A DNA stretch of 64,000 nt from Actinomadura rupiterrae (GCF_024172125.1 NZ_JAMZEA010000012.1:124001-188000); one strand, 5' to 3'. Shown: positions 34,012-42,728, numbered from the stretch's first letter. Numbers and translations: made by a program. Notes: generated from the letters alone by a model not told the origin.

Positions 34012-35991
34012 TCAGGCCACCTTCCTCGCGTCGCGGACGACCCCGGCGAGGGAGTCGGCCCCCAGGTCCTCCAGCCGGACGACCTCGCCGCCCAGCCGTT
34101 CTCCGAGCCGTCCGGCGAGGCCGAGCCGCACCGGGCCGGACTCGCAGTCCACGACGACCGCCGCGACGTCCGCGAGCAGCGCCGCAGCGCGCATCGGGTC
34201 GTCGCCGTGCGTGGCGCGGCCGTCGGTGACCAGCACCAGCAGCGGACGCCGCGCCGGGTCGCGCAGCCGCTCCACCCGCAGCACCTCGGCGGCGCGCAGC
34301 AGCCCGGCGGCGAGCGGCGTCCGGCCGCCGGTCGGCAGCCGCTCCAGCCGGCGCGCGCCCGCGTCCACCGAGGACGTCGGCGGCAGCGCCAGCTCGGCGT
34401 CCCTCCCCCGGAAGGTGATCAGGCCGATCTTGTCGCGGCGCTGGTAGGCGTCCAGGAGCAGGCTGAGCACCGCGCCCTTGACCGCCCGCATCCGCTGCCG
34501 CGCGGCCATCGAGCCCGACGCGTCCACGAGGAACAGGACGAGGTTGCCTTCGCGTCCGTCCCGGACGGCCTCGCGCAGGTCTTCGGGTGTGACGAGCAGG
34601 CCGGGTCCGGACCGCCCTCGGGCCTTCTGGTGCGGCGCGGCGGCCCTCAGCGTCGCGGTCAGGTGGACGCCTCGCGCGCCCGGACGCGCCCCCGCGACGC
34701 GTCCGAACGGGCTGCGCGCCTTGGACCTGCGTCCCGGCGCGCCCGTCCCGGTGCCGGGCACGGTGAACAGGCGCGGCTTGTACGTCGCGCCAGGCTGAGC
34801 GGCCTCCTGCTCGCCGCCGCCACCCGCAGCCTCCTGCTGCTTGTTGGACGAACCGCCCCCGCCCGATGCGTCGATGCCCTCCCCATCCGCGGACTCGGGC
34901 GCGCCGCCCGGTCCGTCGTCGTTCGGGGGCGTGCCGCCGGGGCCGTCGTCGTCCGGGGGCTCGGGGTCGTCGCCGTGCTGGTCGAGGACGTCGTCCAAAC
35001 GCTGCTCGTCCAGGCCGGGCGCGTCGAACGGGTCGCGGCGGCGGCGGTGCGGCAGCGCGAGCCGGGCGGCTGTCCGGACGTCGTCGGACGTCACGGTCGT
35101 GCGGCCGTTCCACGCGGCGAGCGCCATCGCGGTCCGCGCGGTGACGAGGTCGGCGCGCAGGCCGTCCACCTCGAACGCGGCGCACACCGCGGTGATCTGG
35201 CGCAGCGCGGCGTCGGTCAGCTCGACGTCCGGCAGCTTCGCGCGGGCGGCGGTGATCCGGAAGGCGAGGTCGGCCTCGGCCTCCACCCATCCGGCGGCGA
35301 ACCCGGCCGGGTCCTCCTCGAACCGCAGCCGCCGCCGGACGACCTCGGCGCGCTCGGCCGGATCGCGGGTCGCGGCGACCTCCACGGTCAGCCCGAACCG
35401 GTCGAGCAGCTGCGGGCGCAGCTCGCCCTCCTCCGGGTTCATCGTCCCGACCAGCAGGAACCGGGCCGCGTGCCGCACCGACACGCCCTCGCGCTCGACG
35501 TACGACTCGCCCATCGCGGCGGCGTCGAGCAGCAGGTCGACCAGGTGGTCGTGCAGCAGGTTGACCTCGTCCACGTACAGCACGCCGCGGTGCGCGGCGG
35601 CGAGCAGGCCGGGCTCGAACGCCTTCACGCCCTCGGTCAGCGCGCGCTCGATGTCGAGCGACCCGGTGAGCCGGTCCTCGGACGCGCCGACGGGCAGCTC
35701 GACGAGCCGCGCCTCCCGGGGCTGCCCGGTCGCGGCGGCGTGCGGGCCGTCCGGGCAGCGCGGGTCGGGGTCCTTCGGGTCGCACGAGAAGCGGCACCCG
35801 GGCACGACCTCGACCGCGGGCAGCAGCGCCGCGAGCGCCCGCACGATCGTGGACTTCGCGGTGCCCTTCTCCCCCCGGACGAGCACCCCGCCCACGGCGG
35901 GCGAGACGGCGTTGACGAGGAGGGCGAGCTTGAGGTCGTCCATTCCGACGACGGCGGAGAACGGGTACCGGACGGCGGAGCCGCGCGTCAT
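34012..35991 (-). CDS. ChlI/ChlD-type chelatase subunit (AAA plus vWA)
   Basis: The 659-residue protein combines a BchI/ChlI AAA ATPase (residues ~8-330: Walker A RGEKGTAKST, VLYVDEVNLL, VGTMNPEEGELRPQLLDRFGL) with an acidic Gly/Pro/Gln-rich linker (~330-420) and a BchD/ChlD vWA domain (MIDAS motif DASGSM, then TDGRATHGDD). In actinomycetes this fusion serves the cobalt chelatase whose large subunit is CobN; no cobN is in this window. ATG 35991 (MTRGSAVRYPF) puts the AAA domain near the N-terminus; an upstream open frame reaches 36087 but runs into the riboswitch. First gene of the B12 operon. Confidence 0.9.
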   Translation of the reverse strand: MTRGSAVRYPFSAVVGMDDLKLALLVNAVSPAVGGVLVRGEKGTAKSTIVRALAALLPAVEVVPGCRFSCDPKDPDPRCPDGPHAAATGQPREARLVELPVGASEDRLTGSLDIERALTEGVKAFEPGLLAAAHRGVLYVDEVNLLHDHLVDLLLDAAAMGESYVEREGVSVRHAARFLLVGTMNPEEGELRPQLLDRFGLTVEVAATRDPAERAEVVRRRLRFEEDPAGFAAGWVEAEADLAFRITAARAKLPDVELTDAALRQITAVCAAFEVDGLRADLVTARTAMALAAWNGRTTVTSDDVRTAARLALPHRRRRDPFDAPGLDEQRLDDVLDQHGDDPEPPDDDGPGGTPPNDDGPGGAPESADGEGIDASGGGGSSNKQQEAAGGGGEQEAAQPGATYKPRLFTVPGTGTGAPGRRSKARSPFGRVAGARPGARGVHLTATLRAAAPHQKARGRSGPGLLVTPEDLREAVRDGREGNLVLFLVDASGSMAARQRMRAVKGAVLSLLLDAYQRRDKIGLITFRGRDAELALPPTSSVDAGARRLERLPTGGRTPLAAGLLRAAEVLRVERLRDPARRPLLVLVTDGRATHGDDPMRAAALLADVAAVVVDCESGPVRLGLAGRLGERLGGEVVRLEDLGADSLAGVVRDARKVA

Positions 35992-36061
35992 CGGCGCATC
36001 AGTGAGGGCATGCCTCGAAGTCCCTTCCCTCGGGTGTCCACGCCCGTGGTTGGCGGTCGGT

Positions 36062-36155
36062 GGCGACGCCCGGAGTTCCTGACTCACCAGTCATCCTGGT
36101 TCACAGTTGCGGGCACAGTCCCGGATTCCCACCGGGTTCCTCGCGGTCCGTCGCC
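36062..36155 (-). promoter_or_regulatory. Cobalamin (B12) riboswitch
   Basis: Read on the minus strand, the core is GGAACCCGGTGGGAATCCGG, then GACTGTGCCCGCAACTGTGA, then GAGTCAGGAACTCC, matching the conserved B12 riboswitch core (GGTGnnAATCCnnnGCnGnCCCGCAACTGT). The outer P1 stem is GGCGACG/CGTCGCC (36062-36068 with 36149-36155). It sits ~70 bases before the chlI/D start and would shut the operon when adenosylcobalamin is plentiful. Confidence 0.95.
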
Positions 36156-36223
36156 CAGACAGGATGACATACCCCCTGCTTACGCCCAAGCCATGACCTG
36201 TCCCCGCCCCGGACCGGTGCGGC

Positions 36224-37153
36224 TCACGCCCGTGTGAGGACGGGGTTCCGCGCGTCCAGATCGAACTTCGCCACCGCGCACCGCATCACGTCGGCGCAGT
36301 CCCTGGACTTGGCCTCGCCCGCGGCGACGAACACGGCGACCTCATACTCGGGGAACTCGACCAGCCAGCCGCCTTCCGCTTTACGGACCCGCGCATCCGA
36401 GACATCCGGACGCCCGACCCGAGCCAGCCTCTCCCGCGCTCCCTCCGCCGACGTGCCGGACGCGCTGGCCAGGAGCGTTCCGTTGGCGAGCGCGGTGCCG
36501 TCCGGCCAGCGTCCGGCCAGCGCCTCGCGCGCCAGCTCGGCCCGCTTCTTCCGCGTCGCCCTCCAGGCCCCGGCGGACGGGCGCCGCGTCCAGTACCCCT
36601 TGGTCCGCCTCCGGCCGCGGAAGATCCACCACTCCCACACGAGGCAGGCGAGGAGCACCAGCGGCGAAACCAGGACGAGCGCCGCGGACGTCCCGAAGCC
36701 CGGCGCGTCCACCTGCACCCGCAGCGCCGCGCCGCCGGGCTCGGCGTTGACCGCCGCGAGCCCGTCGGCAGGCGACGTGAACGCGCCGACCCACCGGTAC
36801 GTCCGTCCTCGCTCTTCGAGGCGCTCGCCGTCCCCGTGCCGCTTCGCATCGACCTTCAGGGGCGTCGTCACGCCGCTCGCGCCGGTGAGCGAAAGGGCGG
36901 ACGGCGACGCCATCGACTCCTCGACGTAGACCGTGTACCGCAGCCCCTTGGTCACGTAGAGCGAGGCCCGGCCGTCCGCCTCGTCACGCGCGTAGACGGC
37001 GTCGAGCGAGGCGGCTGTGAACAGGGCCATGTGCGTCAGCGCGAAGACAGCGCAGACGGCGACGAACAGCCCGAGAACCGCTGCCGGAACGTAATAGACG
37101 CGCCTGGAAGGACGAAAGGGGCGCTGGTATTCATATGCCACCGATGGGACCAC
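36224..37153 (-). CDS. Membrane protein of unknown function
   Basis: About 309 residues from a GTG at 37153 (GTG 37141 and an upstream TTG are alternatives; none has a clear ribosome site). Two membrane helices are visible: VYYVPAAVLGLFVAVCAVFALTHMALF near the N-terminus and LVLVSPLVLLACLVWEWWIF near the middle. The ~110 residues between them are predicted outside the cell; a basic RGRRRTKGYW stretch follows the second helix. The C-terminal ~110 residues are cytosolic. I do not recognise the family. It lies just upstream of the riboswitch and diverges from the M16 gene, whose start is 20 bases away. Confidence 0.7.
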   Translation of the reverse strand: MVPSVAYEYQRPFRPSRRVYYVPAAVLGLFVAVCAVFALTHMALFTAASLDAVYARDEADGRASLYVTKGLRYTVYVEESMASPSALSLTGASGVTTPLKVDAKRHGDGERLEERGRTYRWVGAFTSPADGLAAVNAEPGGAALRVQVDAPGFGTSAALVLVSPLVLLACLVWEWWIFRGRRRTKGYWTRRPSAGAWRATRKKRAELAREALAGRWPDGTALANGTLLASASGTSAEGARERLARVGRPDVSDARVRKAEGGWLVEFPEYEVAVFVAAGEAKSRDCADVMRCAVAKFDLDARNPVLTRA

Positions 37154-37173
37154 GGCGTGATCGTAGATGAGGT

Positions 37174-39609
37174 GTGGTGGACGCAACACGTGCGGAGATC
37201 GACGGGGTGCCGGTCTTCTGGAGCCCCGGCGACGGCTCCGGCGGGTACTCGGCCGCGCTGGTCTTCCGCGCCGGCCGGGTGGACGAGCCGCTCGCGCGCG
37301 CCGGGATCACGCACATGGTCGAGCATCTGGCGCTGCACCGGCTCGGACGCGAGGACCGGCACTACAACGGCGCGGTCGGCCCGTTCAGCACCAGGTTCGT
37401 CTCGCACGGGACGCCGGACGAGGTGGCCGGGTTCCTCACCGGCGTGTGCGCGGCGCTGCGCGACCTGCCGCTCGACCGCCTGGACGACGAGAAGCGCATC
37501 GTCCGCACCGAGGAGGACCAGCGCGCCTTCGGCGTTGTCGAGACGCTGGCGCGCTGGCGGTACGGGCCGTCCGGGCTGGGCCTGGTCGGCTACCCCGAGC
37601 TGGGCGTCCCCGGGCTGACCGGTGAGAACGTTGCGGGGTGGGCCGCCTCGCGGTTCACCCGGGGCAACGTGGCGCTCGGCATCGTCGGCGGTCCGCCGCC
37701 CGAGGGGTTGCGCCTTGATCTGCCGGACGGTCCGCGCATCCCGGTGCCCGAGTCGGACGACCTGACCAATGGCCGCACGTACTTCCAGGAGCGCGTCAAC
37801 GGTGTCGGGTTCAGCGGGGTCGTGCCCGCCGGTCCTGCCGCGCGCGTGTACCGGGAGCTGCTGCTGAGCCGGTTGCACCGGGCGCTGCGGCTGGACCGCG
37901 CGCTCAGCTACACGCCGCAGGCCGAGTTCCAGCGCACCGGGCCCGGCAGCGCCGCGATCATCGCATTCGCGGACGGTCTCGACGAGGTGCTGCCGGAACT
38001 CGTCGAAGCGTTCCTCGCCGAGCTGGACGCGCTGGCCGAAGGCCGCTTCGACGAGGCCGACCTCGGCCGCGCGGTGACCGAGCTGCAGGCCGCTCGTCCG
38101 GAGGCCGAGAGCCACGTGAGCGGCCGGTGCCTCCTCGAACTGATCGGGGCGACGCAGCGCACGTCCGCCGAAGCGCGCGAGCGGCTCGGCGCGGTCACCG
38201 CCGAAGAGGTCGCCAAGGTGGCGCAGGCGGCGATGGACTCCGCGCTGCTGATGCTCCCGCACGGAGTCGGCTGCCCGGACGGCCGGTACCGTCCCGCGCC
38301 GACCGCTTCGACCCGCGCGGTCGCCGGGCGCGTCCACTCGCCGTACGAGAAGAGCGGGGAGGTACTGATCGCCGGGGCGTCCGGTGTCACGAAGATGTAC
38401 GGGCCGACCCCCGCGACCATCCGGTACGACGAGTGCGCGGCCGTGCTCGCCTGGCCGGACGGCGCCCGCGTCCTCTACGGGCCGGACGGCATCGTGATCA
38501 CCCTGGAGCCGGGCCGCTGGTCGGAGGCGGAGCGCCTGATCGCCGAGATCGACGCCCACGTGGACGCCGACCGCGTCTCATGGCAGCCCGCCAGGGACGC
38601 AGCGCAGATACCGGAACCGCCGAGCGCCGAGCCTTACGAGGCGGTCGTCCCGCAGACGAAGCCGGGCAGGTTCGCCAAGGACGTCGCCGACCACGATCAC
38701 AACCTCGCCGCGCTGACGTCCGCGATGCCGCGCGTGCGGTCCGGCGATCTCGACGCCGGTCTCGCGCTGCTCGCCGGGACGCGCGACAACGGCGAGGAGC
38801 GCTGCCTGGCGGCCGACCGGCTCGGCGCGGCGGCCGTGCCGCACGTGGACGCCCTCGTGCGGATGGCCGACGCCCGCCCGGACGATCCGGACGTGCAGCT
38901 CTGGCTCGGCGCCACGCGCATCGCGCAGGCGTGGAACGCCAGGACCGGCGCGCACGCGGAGGATCTGGAAGCCGTCCGGTTCCATGCGTTCTGGCGGCTT
39001 CTGGCCCAGGCCGGCGAGCCGCTGTACCGCGCCGCCGAACTCCTGCCGGACGATCCCGCGCCCTGGGACCGCCTCCAGCGGCACGCGATCGGGCTCCAGC
39101 TCGGCCGTCCCGAAATCGACCGGCTCTGGGACGAGGCGGTCCGGCGAGGCCCGGACGTGTACGCCTTGCACCGCAGCCGGTTGCAGGCGCTCTGCCGCAA
39201 GTGGTGGGGGACGGACGCCGAGGCGCTCGCGTTCGCCGAACGGGCCGTCGCGGACGCCGATCCGGGCGACGCGCGCGTGGCTCTGATCGCCGAGGCGCAC
39301 ACCGAGATCGCCGTGGAGCTCGACCGGCACCCCGAGAACGGCATGGCCTGGCTCACCTACATCAGCGAGCCGGACGTGCACGGCGCGATCGCGGACGCCG
39401 CGGACAGGTGGGTCGAGGCGTCCCGGCCGCATCCGCGCGATCCGCTGGCGCACCGGATGTTCGGCGAGGCGTTCTACTACGCGGGCGACTTCGACCGCGC
39501 GCGGCGCCACCTGGTGTCGGCGGGCGTGGCGTTCCCAGGCGGCAGCGCCAAGGCCATGCGGCGGCACCTCGGGTTGAGGGCCCGCCGCGTCCGCAAGGCC
39601 CGGCTCTGA
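37174..39609 (+). CDS. M16-type zinc peptidase fused to a TPR-like C-terminal region
   Basis: The 811-residue protein opens with an M16 peptidase domain: the inverted zinc motif HxxEH is present as HMVEH at residues 47-51, and a candidate third ligand Glu lies at 113/114 (RTEEDQ). A second M16-like half (~190-330) follows. From ~500 on, the sequence turns helical and repetitive (CLAADRLGAAAVPHVDALV, PDVQLWLGATRIAQAW, DPLAHRMFGEAFYYAGDFDRARRHL), like tetratricopeptide repeats. No signal peptide or membrane helix is seen, so it is probably cytosolic. Two GTG codons (37174 and 37177) could start it. Substrate unknown; a peptide-processing role is possible. Confidence 0.75.
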   Translation: MVDATRAEIDGVPVFWSPGDGSGGYSAALVFRAGRVDEPLARAGITHMVEHLALHRLGREDRHYNGAVGPFSTRFVSHGTPDEVAGFLTGVCAALRDLPLDRLDDEKRIVRTEEDQRAFGVVETLARWRYGPSGLGLVGYPELGVPGLTGENVAGWAASRFTRGNVALGIVGGPPPEGLRLDLPDGPRIPVPESDDLTNGRTYFQERVNGVGFSGVVPAGPAARVYRELLLSRLHRALRLDRALSYTPQAEFQRTGPGSAAIIAFADGLDEVLPELVEAFLAELDALAEGRFDEADLGRAVTELQAARPEAESHVSGRCLLELIGATQRTSAEARERLGAVTAEEVAKVAQAAMDSALLMLPHGVGCPDGRYRPAPTASTRAVAGRVHSPYEKSGEVLIAGASGVTKMYGPTPATIRYDECAAVLAWPDGARVLYGPDGIVITLEPGRWSEAERLIAEIDAHVDADRVSWQPARDAAQIPEPPSAEPYEAVVPQTKPGRFAKDVADHDHNLAALTSAMPRVRSGDLDAGLALLAGTRDNGEERCLAADRLGAAAVPHVDALVRMADARPDDPDVQLWLGATRIAQAWNARTGAHAEDLEAVRFHAFWRLLAQAGEPLYRAAELLPDDPAPWDRLQRHAIGLQLGRPEIDRLWDEAVRRGPDVYALHRSRLQALCRKWWGTDAEALAFAERAVADADPGDARVALIAEAHTEIAVELDRHPENGMAWLTYISEPDVHGAIADAADRWVEASRPHPRDPLAHRMFGEAFYYAGDFDRARRHLVSAGVAFPGGSAKAMRRHLGLRARRVRKARL

Positions 39610-39625
39610 TCCGGCGGGGCGATCA

Positions 39626-39692
39626 GAGCGGGGCGGTCACAGCGGGACGGTCACAGCGGGGGCGGTCACAGCGGCGCGGTCACAGCGGGACG
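39626..39692. repeat. Four 14-16 bp repeats at a convergent junction
   Basis: GGTCACAGCGGG recurs four times between the M16 gene and the ATP-binding gene, overlapping the latter's end. Each copy carries TCA, the stop codon for the minus-strand gene, so the repeat multiplies the end of that gene. Confidence 0.7.
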
Positions 39693-40192
39693 GCGAACCA
39701 GACGGCCTTGCCCTGGGACGGCGGGCCGAGCCGGGAGATGGTGCGGATCATGCCCCAGCGGCCCGCGGACAGCTCGCGGACGATCGAGAGCCCGCGGCCG
39801 CAGTCGCCGGACGTCCAGGAGTAGCCGGGCAGGTCGCAGGCGAGCCGGTCGAAGACCGCGCAGCGGGCCTCGCGGCCGCGGCCCGGCGCGTCGGCGAGGT
39901 AGACCCACAGCTCGTGCGGGCCGTGGTCGCCGGCGTGCTGGTGGGCGTTGGTGGCCAGCTCGCTGACCATGAGCTGCGCGTCGGAGACGCGGGTGGGGTC
40001 GGCGCCCAGCGCGGTCAGCGCCTTGCGGAGCGCGGCCCGGGCGTAGCCGGGCCCGGCGGGGCCGCCGGGGAGCGCCCACACGCGGCCCTGGCGTGCGCCC
40101 TCGCCGCCGGGCGGCGGCACCAGAGCCAGGCGGCGGTGAGAGCCGGCGAGCGGTTCGTCCACTGCGTCTCCGAGGTCTGGAGAGGTGGTCAC
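39680..40192 (-). CDS. Anti-sigma-type ATP-binding protein (HATPase_c)
   Basis: The 170-residue protein has the GHKL ATPase N-box MVSELATNAHQHA near residue 75 and a GRGLSIVREL G2-type box, as in the small RsbW-like regulatory ATPases common in actinomycetes. A true kinase would have a His-phosphotransfer domain; none is present. The GTG start has GGGAGGGA upstream. It diverges from the XRE/DUF397 pair across a 209-base gap; that trio is a recurring developmental-regulator layout in Streptomyces and relatives. Confidence 0.85.
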   Translation of the reverse strand: MTTSPDLGDAVDEPLAGSHRRLALVPPPGGEGARQGRVWALPGGPAGPGYARAALRKALTALGADPTRVSDAQLMVSELATNAHQHAGDHGPHELWVYLADAPGRGREARCAVFDRLACDLPGYSWTSGDCGRGLSIVRELSAGRWGMIRTISRLGPPSQGKAVWFAVPL

Positions 40193-40328
40193 GGGGTTCC
40201 CTCCCTGGGCGGCGGCGCGGGGGGCGCGTGGTACCGGCCGCTGCCCGCACGGTCAGTCTGTTGTCACGTTACGACACCGAGCGGTCACGATCCTCAGAAT
40301 CGCGTGAGAATCTCAGCGCCGCAACACC

Positions 40329-40358
40329 GTTGGCCAGATTGCTCTACCGGGTTGGCCA
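40329..40358. promoter_or_regulatory. Direct repeat upstream of the XRE gene
   Basis: GTTGGCCA occurs at 40329-40336 and again at 40351-40358, 22 bases apart (two helical turns). Each contains the palindrome TGGCCA. It lies in the divergent promoter and could be the XRE protein's site. Confidence 0.4.
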
Positions 40359-40401
40359 TTTCCGTTGTGGGAGCGGATGCGAGGGGCAAGACTCCCCTGC
40401 C

Positions 40402-41244
40402 ATGAGTTACCGGCCCACCGTCCGCGCCCGGAGGCTGGCGCGCGAGCTGCGGACGCTCCGCGAGCGACGCGGCCTCACCTTGCAGCAGGTCGCCGACCAG
40501 CTGAGCATGTCGCGCGCGACGGTGTCCCGCCTGGAGACCGCGCAGACCCGGCCGAAGGCCCAGGACATCGAGCGGTTCCTCGACCTGTACGGGGTGCCGA
40601 GCCCGGAGCGGGACGCGCTGTCCAACCTGGCGTCGGCGGCGTCCCGGCGCGGCTGGTGGACGGCCTACTCCGACGTGTTCACCGGCAGCTACGTGGCGAT
40701 GGAGCACGAGGCCTCGCTGATCCGGTCCTGGGACCCGCAGCTCGTGCACGGCCTGCTCCAGACCGAGGACTACGCGCGGGCCGTGATCACGGCGGGCCGG
40801 ATGCTGCCCGCGCCGGAGGACGTGGAGCGGCGGCTCGACGCGCGCCGCGCCCGGCAGGCGCTGCTCGACCGGCCGGACGCGCCGAGCGTGCACATGGTGG
40901 TGGACGAGGCGGTCCTGCGCCGTCCGATCGGCGGGCCGCGGGTGCTGGCGGAGCAGCTCGGACATCTCGCCGAGCTTGCCGCGCACGACCGGATCACCAT
41001 CCAGATACTGCCGTTCGCCGTGCGTGAGCACGCCGGACTCGACGGCAGGTTCACGATGCTGTCGTTCCCGCACCCCGCCGACCCCGATATCGCCTACGTG
41101 GAGGGCACGATGGGCGACGTTTACGTGGAAAGCGTCGCGGAAATAGCCAGTCACGGGGAACGCTTCCAGCGGATCGCCGAGGCGGCCCTCCCTCCGGAGG
41201 AGTCCGCGCGCCTCGTCGCCGACTCAGCAAGGAGCAGCACGTGA
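40402..41244 (+). CDS. XRE-family regulator with DUF5753 domain
   Basis: The 280-residue protein has a helix-turn-helix at ~8-65 (ELRTLRERRGLTLQQVADQLSMSRATVSRLETAQTRP) followed by a DUF5753 region (~95-270: YVAMEHEASLIRSWDPQLVHGLLQTEDYARAVI, RQALLDRP, MVVDEAVLRRPIGG, ITIQILPFAVREHAGLDGRFTMLSFP, YVEG). This is the actinomycete WhiJ/BldB-type partner of DUF397 proteins. AGGGG at 40382-40386 can pair with CCCCT at 40394-40398 just before the ATG. Its stop overlaps the DUF397 gene by four bases. Confidence 0.9.
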   Translation: MSYRPTVRARRLARELRTLRERRGLTLQQVADQLSMSRATVSRLETAQTRPKAQDIERFLDLYGVPSPERDALSNLASAASRRGWWTAYSDVFTGSYVAMEHEASLIRSWDPQLVHGLLQTEDYARAVITAGRMLPAPEDVERRLDARRARQALLDRPDAPSVHMVVDEAVLRRPIGGPRVLAEQLGHLAELAAHDRITIQILPFAVREHAGLDGRFTMLSFPHPADPDIAYVEGTMGDVYVESVAEIASHGERFQRIAEAALPPEESARLVADSARSST

Positions 41245-41453
41245 ACCCAGACCCCGTAGACACCCGGACCGAGCTCGACACGGCGCTGTGGACCAAGTCG
41301 TCCCACAGCGGCAGCGGCGACCAGTGCGTCGAGGTGGCCGCCCTCCCTGGGGCGCGCCGCGCCGTGCGCGACTCCAAGGACCCGCGCGGCCCCGCGCTGC
41401 TGCTGGCCTCCGCCCAGTGGCACGCGATGCTCGACCGCGTGTACGAGCTCTGA
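41241..41453 (+). CDS. DUF397 protein
   Basis: A 70-residue protein with the family pattern WTKSSHSGSGDQCVEVAAL...VRDSKDPRGPALLLASAQWHAML. DUF397 proteins work with the XRE/DUF5753 regulator encoded upstream, as in WhiJ/BldB-like loci; direct binding to that regulator is the current model. Its GTG overlaps the XRE stop. No other gene follows before 41709. Confidence 0.92.
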   Translation: MNPDPVDTRTELDTALWTKSSHSGSGDQCVEVAALPGARRAVRDSKDPRGPALLLASAQWHAMLDRVYEL

Positions 41454-41627
41454 CCAGGTCCGTCCGCCCGGCATGACCCCACCCGTCCAGAGCCCTGCCC
41501 ACCCAGACCACGCACCCCCACGGGCCCAGACCCCGCCCGGCACCTGATCCGCCAGCCCACCGCGGGAGCTGACCCCATCCGGGTCGGCGCGGCCGCACGC
41601 GCGGCCCGCCGGCCCTACCGAGCGAAA

Positions 41628-41641
41628 TAGAACGTGTTCTA
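41628..41641. promoter_or_regulatory. KstR-type operator
   Basis: TAGAACGTGTTCTA is a perfect palindrome matching the KstR consensus TnnAACnnGTTnnA, 67 bases before the LLM oxidoreductase start. KstR is the TetR repressor of steroid/cholesterol breakdown in mycobacteria and rhodococci. Confidence 0.7.
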
Positions 41642-41708
41642 GTATCGCGGTGCCCCCAACGGCCTCCCGGCCCCTACGGCCTCCCGGGCCCCTACGGAAG
41701 GTGCCACC

Positions 41709-42728
41709 GTGACCGCGGACCTGAAGCTCGGTATCAACGTCGGCTACTGGCAACGCGACCCGGACGACCAGACCGAGACGGTCGTCGCGGCGGAACGGCT
41801 CGGCTACCACGCGGTGTTCACCGCGGAGGCGTACGGCTCGGACGCGTTCACCCCGCTCGCCTGGTACGCCGCCCGGACGTCCCGGATCAAGCTCGGCACC
41901 GCCGTCGCGCAGCTGTCCGCGCGCACGCCCGTCGCGACCGCGATGCACGCCCTCACCCTGGACGCGCTGTCCGGCGGGCGGATGATCCTCGGCGTCGGGG
42001 CGTCCGGGCCGCAGGTCGTCGAGGGCTGGTACGGGGTGCCGTTCCCCAAGCCGCTCGCGCGCACCCGCGAGTACCTGGACATCATGCGGCAGGTGTGGCG
42101 GCGCGAGGCGCCCGTCACCAGCGCGGGCCCGCACTACCCGCTGCCCTACCCGGGCGGGACGGGCCTGGGCAAGCCGCTGAAGTCGATCGTGCATCCGGCG
42201 CGTCCGGAGATCCCGGTCTACCTGGGCGCTGAGGGGCCGAAGAACATCGCGCTCGCCGCCGAGACCACCCAGGGCTGGCTGCCGCTGTTCGTGGACCCGA
42301 CGCAGATCGACGCGCTGTTCGGGGCGTCGCTGGCGGGCCGCCCGGCGGGCTTCGAGATCGCCGCGACCGTCACCACGATCGTCACCGACGACCTCGCGTC
42401 GGCGCTGGAGTTCGCCAAGATCCCGCTCGCCTTCTACATCGGCGGGATGGGGGCCAAGGACCGCAACTTCCACCTCGACCTGATCGGCCGCCTCGGTTAC
42501 GCCGAACAGGCCGCGCACGTGCAGGAGCTGTTCCTCGCCGGACGCCGCGAGGAGGCGGTCCGGGCCGTCCCGGACGAGCTGGCCGACTCGATCTCGCTGC
42601 TCGGCCCGATCGGGCGGATCAAGGAGCGGCTCGAACTGTGGCGGAACAGCCCGGTCACGACGCTGCTCCTCGCGGGCGTCCGGGACGAGCCGACCCTGCG
42701 CGCCGTCCGCGACCTCGTCCTCGGCTGA
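41709..42728 (+). CDS. LLM-class F420-dependent oxidoreductase
   Basis: The 339-residue luciferase-like monooxygenase family protein would use coenzyme F420. Motifs: LGINVGYWQRDPDDQ, AERLGYHAVFTAEAYGSDAFTPLAW, LGTAVAQLSARTPVATAMHALTLDALSGGRMILGVGASGPQVVEGWYG and PVYLGAEGPKNIALAAETTQGWLP. GTG 41709 has GGAAGG at good spacing. A perfect KstR-type palindrome lies upstream, and the M. tuberculosis KstR regulon includes a similar F420-dependent enzyme (Rv3520c), so a role in steroid breakdown is plausible. No other steroid genes are in the window. Confidence 0.88.
   Translation: MTADLKLGINVGYWQRDPDDQTETVVAAERLGYHAVFTAEAYGSDAFTPLAWYAARTSRIKLGTAVAQLSARTPVATAMHALTLDALSGGRMILGVGASGPQVVEGWYGVPFPKPLARTREYLDIMRQVWRREAPVTSAGPHYPLPYPGGTGLGKPLKSIVHPARPEIPVYLGAEGPKNIALAAETTQGWLPLFVDPTQIDALFGASLAGRPAGFEIAATVTTIVTDDLASALEFAKIPLAFYIGGMGAKDRNFHLDLIGRLGYAEQAAHVQELFLAGRREEAVRAVPDELADSISLLGPIGRIKERLELWRNSPVTTLLLAGVRDEPTLRAVRDLVLG

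Noticed and set aside
33407..35797. Long frame in another phase through the chlI/D gene
   Set aside because: It is a shadow of chlI/D; only its last part (cobO) is a real gene with its own ATG and motifs.
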